Positions 37,558 through 45,553 of a stretch of DNA of 64,000 nt are shown here, piece by piece. Positions within the stretch are counted from its first letter, which is position 1. Each line of letters starts with the position of its first letter. This DNA comes from Agapanthus africanus (taxonomy: Eukaryota > Streptophyta > Magnoliopsida > Asparagales > Amaryllidaceae), in NCBI GenBank assembly GCA_030015575.1, contig CM057337.1:293532044-293596043 (forward strand). Direction: 5' to 3'. Both the position numbers and the translations under genes were made by a program. Under the pieces are notes generated by a model. It worked only from the letters and a program-made list of their open reading frames with translations. It made no database searches and had not been told where the DNA came from.

Positions 37558-39820
37558 TGTTGGAGATAGTGCCCTCAGAGTCAATTATTAGGTCACATGT
37601 ACGTGATTGTAATGATTGAGGGAGGACCTATCCCGGTAGGACAGTCTTACTCGAGATGATAGTATGCTATCTGGTTTACCTTTATCATCGTGTACCGTTT
37701 TAAGTGACCTGACACGTCGCTATTACACGTTGATAGAGCCCCTAGGATTCTTGCTTGACCACCAGCAGTATGAGGGCGATCATATAAGTGGGAGCTGGGG
37801 GTCTATAAGCTTATCCTTAAAAGGTCCCTAGTCGTGAGAGTTTCGAGACAGGGCATCGATTCTCCTTAGTAGACTAGTGTATACAGTCGAGACCCCGACG
37901 AGGGGCGGTGGCCGGTCTCACAAGCCACTGGTGTCAGTTGGATCACCTAAGATGTATACAGGTGCTCATTGGGTTATGAGTACACCGGACAGGACTCGCC
38001 GGGAACATGCTAGTTGGTCATATACCAGACGTCAGATGGCAGTTCCCTGGTGACATGTGTGCAGGTTAGTTCATCGACCTGGGGATCGTCATTTGTCTCG
38101 TGTGAGTTCCCACTGTACTTTGATTACTACCCTACCACGGCTCAAAGGAGTCGTGCAAACAGGTTTTAGTTGGGTACAGTCCCGAGCCACATGGAGGCAG
38201 TGAGCGTATCTTCAGGGGTTCGTCTCTCCCGGTATTGGGGGTGAGGTCGTGCTGTGTCTAGGAGAGCCATTACACAAAGTCCTTGGCCAAGGCAAGGAGA
38301 TTTACTGGTAGGTATTCCAGTAGTATCTCAGGGTGTTCTGGGCTACACTCCGACACGACTTGTACCGCTTTTGGGGGTCTGACTTTTACCAACCCCCTAG
38401 GCCCGCCATGCGATACTCATAGACGAACGGACCGGACTGCACGGATATTGTCACTGACAGGCTCAGTTGGGTGTCGGGGTGAGCTTCCTCATCGACGTCC
38501 CATTTGGTCAGTACCTGGTAGCCCGTCACGTATTGGCTTATACCTCTGACGTGCTAGTGGTTAAATCCACAACCAAGGTATTGACGAGTCTTTAGAGTCC
38601 CCCACATTCAGTTACTCAGCTTTCGGGCGAAAGGTTGTAGAGGCCGTATGGAGATATGGCAGGGTCCGATCAGATACGTGCGGTATTGCACGGATCAGGA
38701 TCGGACAGTCTGTACTATAGGCCGTATGGTTATATGGCAGGGTTCGATCAGATGCGTGCGGTATTGCACGGATCAGGATCGAACGGATATTACTAGCCGG
38801 CTTTGGTATAAGCCGGATCCTAGTATAGTACAGTGTAGATTTTGTCTCATTGCATTTGTATTTCGGTCGGAATACAAATGCGGGTGTGTATGCACAGTAT
38901 AGGGGTTTTCCTGTAATTTATTACGGGACCAGTTTTATGGAGTTGCCAGTTTGCTTTCCGTTTCGGCCAATTTCCATTGTTCCGTTCATTGGCCGAAGAT
39001 TGGTGGATGAGGGCTTATTTGCGTTGTTGCAAATAGGCATTTGTGGAGGGGGTCTTTGCATCTTTGTTTTATCATGATAGTTTTCATGATGAGCACCATC
39101 CTTGACTTTTCCTTCTCATGATGGATTGACTTTGGAAGCCATCATGCATGTTGATGATGGTTGAGTTGAGTGTTGGTTTTGCCTTGTCATCATTGGTTCT
39201 CATGATTTCCTTTTGCATGATAGCCTTCTCTCTCTCTCCCTTGTATAATGGAGATGGTCTTTCTTTTTTTTTTTGGCTCCCCCATTCATTCTCTCCACTC
39301 CTCACTAGTGGTGGCCGGCCAAGTCCTATAGGGGCTGTCCAAAATTGGGTGTGGGTATTTTTGTTCATATCATGCTCCAAAATACCCCAAGCTCCTCCAC
39401 ATTTTGTCCTTGTTTCATTCCTCCACCACAAAGGCATCTCCATAAACCCCAAATGAGACTTCTTCTACTACACATTCTACAGCGATTCTTGGGCACGTCT
39501 AGTAGCCGGCTTCGTGCCCGAGTTGCCTCGGCATTGAGGTGGGAGCCCGTAAACAAAGTAGGCGATGTGGTGCCCTTCCGGCAAGGTGGCGACGACGGGA
39601 CATTCCGCAGGAGATCGGGACGATGATGAGAAGACCGGAGGACTTGGATCGTCGGTATATCTCTATTCCCATTCTTGTAGATAGCTTAGACTAGTTAATG
39701 TTTCGATCCGGGTTAAAGTGCGCGGTGGTGCCGGATTGCTAAGTCCGCAAAATTTAAGTTATTCAACGCTTCCGCATTCCGGCGTCGGATCGACGGCCGG
39801 GGCGCCGCCGTGCACTTACA
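37558..39820 (+). repeat. 5' LTR of element E (2263 bp, family 1a)
   Basis: Begins TGTTGGAGATAGTGCCCTC and ends CGTGCACTTACA. It carries the duplicated hairpin (38664-38784) and GGCCGGCC (39313-39320). Frames such as 39148-39456 and 38283-38549 recur unchanged in the 3' LTR only because the LTRs are young; they show no known domain. Confidence 0.95.
38664..38784 (+). promoter_or_regulatory. Duplicated LTR hairpins with compensated arms
   Basis: Two tandem units each begin GGCCGTATGG. The first hairpin has arms GTCCGATC (38664-38671) and GATCGGAC (38699-38706), with an inner stem CGTGC/GCACG (38677-38692). The second has GTTCGATC (38742-38749) and GATCGAAC (38777-38784), with the same inner stem and loop. 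The C-to-T change in the left arm is matched by G-to-A in the right. Both A LTRs and the 3' LTR of E carry the pair; C and S carry one longer hairpin instead. Its role could be transcriptional or at the RNA level. Confidence 0.7.
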
Positions 39821-39834
39821 GTGGTATCAGAGAC
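39821..39834 (+). other. Primer binding site of element E
   Basis: GTGGTATCAGAGAC follows the LTR directly and matches the initiator-Met tRNA 3' end for its first eleven or so bases. Confidence 0.9.
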
Positions 39835-40034
39835 TCCCCATTAACTTAGTCTAGCTTTGTGTAATGTGTTTGCATTTCCGATCGATCAAAAAGTTCCAAA
39901 ACCCGTATTGCCTTCGCATCAGTTTCTGTCGAAATTTTTTGGAGTCTAAAAATTTTTCAGGTGGTCTCAGAATGATGTGCAGGGAGTTATAAGAACACTA
40001 AAAAAATTTCGTAGCACGATCCCTCCGTACGACC

Positions 40035-40075
40035 GCGGAAGGGCGGCCAAAACCCTCTTCTGGCCGCGCTTCCGC
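40035..40075 (+). other. Leader module M0: GC-rich hairpin (E)
   Basis: Arms GCGGAA (40035-40040) and TTCCGC (40070-40075), then CGGCCA (40044-40049) and TGGCCG (40061-40066). Counterparts at the same place differ in sequence but still pair: GCGGAT/ATCCGC plus GCGGCC/GGCCGC in A, CCGCGGAA/TTCCGCGG in C, GGAACCGCGGC/GCCGCGGTTCC in G. It lies 215-255 nt after the primer site here. Confidence 0.7.
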
Positions 40076-40268
40076 CGCAAGTTTGTGGGCTCGTGTGATT
40101 ATTTTTTTGCAGTGGGCTTATGGGCTTATTTCAGGGGTTTTGGGATATTAAAATTGGGCCCAGGTTTTCTGTGATTGCTACAGTTTTGTTTGGGGGCCCA
40201 CTTGTTAATTGTTTGATCAATCGGAAAATTTTAAACACATTTTTCACAGTATTTACATTATATCTGCG

Positions 40269-40350
40269 AACGTGAATGTCACTCGATCGGTAAATCCGGT
40301 CTAACTGCTATAGCCCGGTTAGGCGGATTTGCGAACGTCACTTTCACGTT
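40269..40350 (+). other. Leader module M1: hairpin with GCTATA loop (E)
   Basis: Outer arms AACGTGAA (40269-40276) and TTCACGTT (40343-40350). Inner arms ATCCG-CTAAC and GTTAG-CGGAT (40294-40328) close a loop containing TGCTATAG. Family 2 keeps the plan with other sequence: outer CGTAAGT/ACTTACG and, in B and G, inner TCGTTG/CAACGA around GCTATATG. Confidence 0.75.
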
Positions 40351-40382
40351 GATGTTTTGTTTTTGCTGTGATGTTGCGGATC

Positions 40383-40852
40383 GGTCGTGGGGATAGCCTG
40401 GATGCAATGCTAGTACAGTTTTGTTGTATTATGTACATTTGATATTGCGGGGCGAGCGTCCGACATGTGAACTGCCGTCACTGCCTGTTTGTATTATTAT
40501 TTTGGGGCACGACCTGGTTGCGGTCGATGTACCCGTTGTATGTATATTTTACTTTCTGTACTAGGATTGCCCCGCGGAGGGGTGCACGGATAGCCGGATT
40601 CTAGAGGGCAACAAGCCCGCATCTCATGGCATTGAGACGGAAGGGGCTTCACTCTAGGATTGGCGGGATATTCACCGCACTCGTAGGGGGTACAGGATGA
40701 CCCAGGAGGGGTGCCCAAGTTACCGGATTCCGTGAAGTGCTGGGTGGTCCATTCACGGCGCTGAAGGGGGCTGCCTCGCTTCAGGTTTTGGCGGGTGACT
40801 TGCCGCACCCGTAGGGGTCTAGGATTTCATTGCACAGGCTATCCACACGACC
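40383..40852 (+). other. Leader module M2: 470-nt domain closed by a long-range stem (E)
   Basis: GGTCGTG-G-GGATAGCCTG..TGCAATG (40383-40409) pairs with CATTGCA-CAGGCTATCC-A-CACGACC (40828-40852), about 24 of 27 positions. Inside are two units of about 129 nt (GGAGGGGTGC at 40576 and 40705; GTAGGGG at 40683 and 40811), each with its own stem: TTCTAGAG/CTCTAGGA in the first, CCGTGAA/TTCACGG in the second. Family 2 has one unit with a GGAGACC/GGTCTCC hairpin. The closing stem recurs in A, C, D, G and H, and in part in B. Confidence 0.78.
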
Positions 40853-40863
40853 AGGGGAACGTC

Positions 40864-40891
40864 GGGTTTCAGCAGTGGCTTTGTGAAACCC
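40864..40891 (+). other. Leader module M2b: hairpin just after M2 (E)
   Basis: Arms GGGTTTC (40864-40870) and GAAACCC (40885-40891). At the same place G has TCCGTGT/ACACGGA (57563-57569, 57591-57597) and B pairs an 8-base arm with one G-U in RNA sense. The sequence differs but the pairing remains. Confidence 0.68.
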
Positions 40892-41016
40892 GGGGATCCC
40901 AGATATTTGTATTGTTTCTGTGATGCTGTTCATTTTCTGTGATGTTGCATTTTATTCACGCCTTGAGCGAATATAATATATTGGTATATATATTAGTAGA
41001 TGTTGTATATGTTTTG

Positions 41017-41099
41017 CATCCGCGCTAGTCCAGTCCCCGCTCTGTCGTTAGTTAGCTAACCTAACGGGTAATGACGGGACCCAGTGGCGAATGCGGATG
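41017..41099 (+). other. Leader module M3: branched GTTAG element (E)
   Basis: Outer arms CATCCGC (41017-41023) and GCGGATG (41093-41099) enclose CGTTAG (41046-41051) and CTAACG (41061-41066). The strand GCTAGTCCAGTCCCCGCTCT between them is nearly invariant across both families. Counterparts: A 6952-7034, B 32277-32358, C 24426-24508, D 13572-13653 and G about 57352-57434. Confidence 0.7.
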
Positions 41100-41288
41100 G
41101 CATATACGTACATCTGTATATTTTCGTTCTTTGTGGTGTGATCAATTGATGGGACTGCATTGATTCGGATCAATGCAAGTTAAAAACAAACCTAATCTGA
41201 TGTTGTTGGAACACTTTTTCAAAAAGCTGTTATTGCAAGGACGGTCACTTTTGTTTTGCATCGCGGTATTCATTTAGAATATCCTGCT

Positions 41289-41480
41289 CCTCAGTCGACG
41301 AGGCAAGGGCCGAGATCCCTTCACCGGGAGTGACCCCTTGAACAAAAGTTTGCGTCAGGGCATTAACTTCACTATAGCCGATTGCTTTTGCTTTGCACCG
41401 TGGTATTCAGTTGGAATATCCTGCACCTCATTCTACGGGGAAAGAGCCGAGATCCCTTCACCGGGAGTGACCTCTTTAGC
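41289..41480 (+). other. Leader module M4: twin hairpins (E)
   Basis: Two hairpins about 137 nt apart share the core CCGAGATCCC-TTCAC-CGGGAGTGAC. The first has arms CAAGGG (41304-41309) and CCCTTG (41335-41340), preceded by a small CCTC/GAGG stem (41289-41303). The second has AAAGAG (41441-41446) and CTCTTT (41472-41477). Left arm to right arm is always 31 nt in all twelve copies checked. Family 2 uses AAAGAG/CTCTTT in both twins and CCTTAT/ATAAGG or similar for the small stem. Confidence 0.8.
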
Positions 41481-41613
41481 GAAGGTTTTCGTCACTATAT
41501 TTTTAAAAGCTATCAGTTCCTTCAACGATATCAAGTTCTTTACGTTAAAGGTTTTCGCCAGAAACCATTCGTAGCCCTCCGTCGTTTCATATGGGTGGTC
41601 AATAGTATTCAAG

Positions 41614-41823
41614 CTGTGTATGTTGGCCAAAGTCAAGGCACAGTGATTGGTAGCTATTGGGTATTCATATGCAGCATAGATAGATGCGTTGGTTTGGAAC
41701 AGTCATACTGCCATGTTGGCCAAAGTCAAGGGTATGTACGGGTGGATTCAAATTAACCTGGAGAATGACGGGTAGAACTTGACATGTGACTTATGATATG
41801 TTGGCCAAAGTCAAGGTCATAAG
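41614..41823 (+). other. Leader module M5: three hairpins sharing an inner stem (E)
   Basis: Each hairpin has an inner stem of type TTGGC..GTCAA capped by a short loop, and its own outer stem. Here these are CTGTG/CACAG (41614-41643), a CATAC/GTATG-type stem (about 41703-41737) and CTTATGA/TCATAAG (41790-41823). The outer stems differ between copies with matching changes in both arms (see findings). The strand just upstream contains GTAGCCCTCCGTC, kept in all copies. Downstream is a conserved ATAGTTGGATCCCGAT block. Confidence 0.8.
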
Positions 41824-42098
41824 AGCATGGGGCAGAAATCACATCGGGAGTTTCAAAAGAACTGAAACTTGCCAGATATGCGCATACCTTCTGGAGTGTG
41901 ATAGCGTGAGCGGATTCCGTCACGTTATCATGCAATGATAGTTGGATCCCGATTCCCACTGATGAGTTAGTTTACTCCTCGGGTAACCCCGACTAATTCT
42001 TCTTTCAGGTTTGGAGGAGAATTTGAGGTACAGTGGGAGGTTTCCAGATTAGACAAATTGGTAACCATTCTGATCTAGGTTAGAGTGCACGCTGAGTG

Positions 42099-42123
42099 TT
42101 TCTTTTCTCTCTCTCTTTGGCAG
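42099..42123 (+). other. Pyrimidine tract plus AG before pol (possible splice acceptor)
   Basis: A CT-rich run ends in TTTGGCAG, followed by CGACCAT. The same tract and AG lie before the pol relic or PR coding start in A, B, C, G and H. Some copia elements (BARE) are known to splice their RNA to favour Gag. Use as an acceptor here is inference; no donor has been identified. Confidence 0.45.
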
Positions 42124-42235
42124 CGACCATTGACCCGACCCTAAGACTATGACTCAGTGACCAAGTTGACCGAACCTTCTTTAACACTGGCTTTTTGGAT
42201 TGTCAGAGTTGCAAACCTCATTGCCACTCCTACTT

Positions 42236-42950
42236 TTACCCTTTTCTCCAGGACACCCCGTATTACTACGAACGTCCACTTCCATTGGACAAAACCATCG
42301 TATGGTTAGATACGAACTCGAAGGAATTTATTCGAGGATGGTTTCCGGTTCTGGAGAAAACGGATAGGACTATTCAGTTGTCTTTCCCTTTTACCCTCTC
42401 TCAGGTTATGAGTACTCCTTGGTTTAGGAGATAGTACACCCATTATGCTTATTGGATAGTCTTCTTCCAAACCTTAGGCTGGTGCCGACCGGTAGGGAAT
42501 GAAGAAAACCAATTAGCATAACGATGGTGTGCAGAAGGTATTAAGTTAAGACAAAGCAAGGGATTAGTAAGAGGGCAAAGTAAATTGCAACAGATATTCA
42601 CGTCCAAACCAAGTATTCCGTTACCACTCCCACATCACCTTTGTATTTCTCCAGGACACTCCGTATCACTACGAAGATCCACAGTTTATTTGGATACTCC
42701 ATCGTATGGTTATATACGAACTCGAATGGAACTGGTTCCAGTTCGGGGATGGATTCTGGTTCAGGAGAAATAGGAATAAGGTTTATTCGGTTGTCTTTTA
42801 TCTTCGCCCTCTCTCCTTGCGAGTGTTCCTAGGATTGGGACAGTACACCCATTATGCTTATTGGATAGTCTTCTTCCAAACCATAGGCTGGTGCCGAACG
42901 GTAGGGAAGGAAGAAAACCATTTGGCCTAAAAGGGTGTGCAGAAGGTAAA
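42236..42950 (+). repeat. Two tandem 0.4-kb units in element E
   Basis: About 42236-42541 and 42645-42950. Landmarks in order are TTTCTCCAGGACAC, CGTATCACTACGAA-type text, CATCGTATGGTT, TCTTCCAAACC, GGCTGGTGCCGA and GTGCAGAAGGTA. The same pair occurs in A and C. Frames across them are short and differ between units. Confidence 0.75.
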
Positions 42951-43079
42951 GACTAAAGACATATGAAGGGATTTGGAGAGGTGGCAAAGAACTATACGGT
43001 TACAGTCGTGAATCTGGAAGAGGCATTACTAGGAATACCAGAATACCCCATCGGAACATTTCAATGTTTCAGTTTCACT

Positions 43080-45539
43080 GTGTAATGTTAAAGGAAAACT
43101 GATTTCCCGATTAGATACTTACTCCAGGGTATGTATTTACCAGGTACGATTCTCACATCTGTATGGTTTTACAGATGATGAGTGGGAGTAAGTTATTGGG
43201 AATTGGGTGATTATCCTCATTATATCGGGATTCGTTGTAATCGGTGATATTTGAGGAAATCACCTGGGCTGTTTGCCGGTCGGCAAATAATTGGTTTTGA
43301 ATATCCGCTGTTATGCACCAATTTCAAATTGATATATCTGTACGTCTATTTTCATAGAGTGAGATATACCTTTCTGAAATTATGTCTATGACATTTACCT
43401 ATATCAGTGGATGGTTAGGTAAGGAGCATTAAACAGCGGTGTAATTCTTCTTAACCATAAGTACAGTTTTCAACCTACGACACACAGTGAATGAGTTTTC
43501 AGACTCAAGGGACTTATACAGAGTATTGTATGTTGTCCAGGGTCCATCAGGACAGCGGGGTTGGTCCTCGTACTATATTCGGTTTACTTATGACTTCTGT
43601 AGTTTTTAGACAGGTGTTTCGTAGGAAACACAGGGTCCGAATTTTGAGAAGTTATAGGTATTTGAATAGAGTAGAGAACCAAGTGTAGCAAGTATCGGGA
43701 TTCTTCAAAGTGATCGAAGATGTAGATACTTGTATATGGTATTCAGTTGATAGTAGTGATTAAGAGAAATTGCTTCTCTTTCAGGTTACTCATAATTGGA
43801 AGCATTCCTAAGATGAGTAACGCTGATCGGCCTCCTTCCATTTTAGTTGACATGCACTGGAGACAGCTGCATGATTTGAATCTGGTTCAATTAAATCAGT
43901 GCCTCTGTTTCTATATTGGATATTGAACAATTCATATCTTAACGATGTTAAGGTACGGGGAGTTGTCCGGTTTATGATTAAAACCAGACACTGGACAACT
44001 CAAGGCACGTTTCTGTAATGGCTGTTTGTGGGTTGACCCAGGCTATGACGAGGGTTGATTTTCTACCATCTGGATGAACAATAGCGATATTGTTCTAGAC
44101 TCGCCACAGTTTTATTAAAAATGGATTTTTTCAGAAAACAGTAGTGGGAGTATGGTAGAACTGGAAGTGATTCCAGAACCACAAACGATTGCTGAAGATT
44201 TGATAAGGAACCTAAAGATTCAATCAGGATTGACATTCCATTGGCCACTCCGCAGATAAGGTGGGTAACTTCAGGCACCCGAGAGGCACTACGGTAGCCT
44301 CAAGGACGGTGACAGGGAAGTTCTTGTTTACCCACAATTGCCATTGCTGTTGTTCCAGGTTACGAGACCCGGCGGGAGGATGAGTATAGCGTCGTTCTAA
44401 ACCAGTTTTAGAAGTGTACGTCTATATGACTCTGCCAGAGGGTTGTCGTAGTCAGTGGGAGCAGCGGAAGCATTGGTGGACAGGTTGCTTATGTCTATTT
44501 ATAGACTAGAGCAGATGTAGCGGAGATAGATCATCTATTTCTGACGTGACAGTCATGGGTTTGACTTCATCAGAATAGGGGATGGATCTGTTGAGAAGGT
44601 AGTAGGGTGTGATATCCTGGTATTTGGATGATATACACAGAATAGGAAAAGAAACTCCTATACTACAATCGGTTATACTTTGGTCGTCACACAGTTGTTT
44701 CTCCACAAAGGAAATGGATATTATATCAGACATACTGGTTACTAGATCTATGGTTTTAGATCTAGATTTGGGTGGTTTCCCAATCAGGGTACTTGACAGC
44801 ATTCTAAGAGTATTTAGGATGGACGACTCCTGGCACGGTAGTGTACCTGCAGGTAATGGAGTCACCCTCTCCAAAGGTGTCTTACAGACTAAAGGGGAGA
44901 GGGACGTGCATGATTGGCAGATCACTTGCTCAGGAAATTGAGTCAATCATGAGATGTCAAGTACCACACCTGATGTTGTTCTTGCACTAGATGCAATAAG
45001 TTGACATTAATCCAATCCTGGAGAAACAGTCGGAAGCAGTTTTAGAACATAAGTGGATGTTCTAGGGAGATGATAACGACAGCCTCATTCAGGAGACAGT
45101 TATCATTCCAGGCTTCCAAGGTGACATGGACGACAAGGAGGTTGTCAGAGTTATAGTTTACCTTCTGATGAGGGGCAGTATTTTGGACAGGTGGTCCAAG
45201 GCAATACTGAGGGAGGCATGGCGCGCAGGATACTGATTAAGTTCAGTTGATGATACAGTCTAAGAAGTTTGGATTTGGAGTTCATTTATGAGCTAGGTCC
45301 CATCAGACATCCAGACACATTCTAAGACAGGTATTGCTCAGTTCGGGAGATGGGTTTCTCCGCGAACTTGAGATATAGAGAGACATAGAAAGAAACAACT
45401 AAGCGGATCCACTCACTGAGGCTATTCCTCGAACGCAATAGTTCCGCAAACGAGCTTTGTGAGACTGACTAGTAGAGGAGTTGGATGTTCGGTATCACAC
45501 GGGCTGTGAGTATGCGACATCGCAATAATTAGCCTTGAG
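43080..45539 (+). pseudogene. Decayed copia pol relic of element E
   Basis: Traces in the normal order: an integrase-tail region (43880-44020), an integrase-RT linker with GAACTGGAAG near 44158, an RNase H region (about 45060-45300), and a GCGGATCCACTCAC block near 45405 that matches 'ADPLT' of the RNase H tail. Comparison is with element G. There is no open domain-length frame. The relic is very broken and the decay is shared with A and C. Confidence 0.65.
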
Positions 45540-45553
45540 TGCAAGTGGGAGAT
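45540..45553 (+). other. Polypurine tract of element E
   Basis: AAGTGGGAGATT stands immediately before the 3' LTR. Families 1 and 2 share it almost exactly (B and G in reverse), consistent with use of the same reverse transcriptase. Confidence 0.85.

Noticed and set aside
39148-39456. Overlapping frames of about 100-120 residues on both strands in E's LTRs
   Set aside because: Both strands are open over the same bases in a low-stop LTR stretch, with no homology to a known protein and no conservation in A or C.
41017-41099. M3 as a tRNA or tRNA-like gene
   Set aside because: It has a branched fold but no A- or B-box promoter words, T-loop or anticodon arm in the right places.
41289-41480. 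Repeated M4 hairpins as a CRISPR-like array
   Set aside because: Only two repeats per element, with arms that vary and long unequal spacing. It is eukaryotic retrotransposon leader sequence.
41950-42010. Hammerhead ribozyme (CTGATGAG near 41960), as in plant retrozymes
   Set aside because: The required GAAA strand and flanking stems are not in place, and the word is not kept in the other copies.
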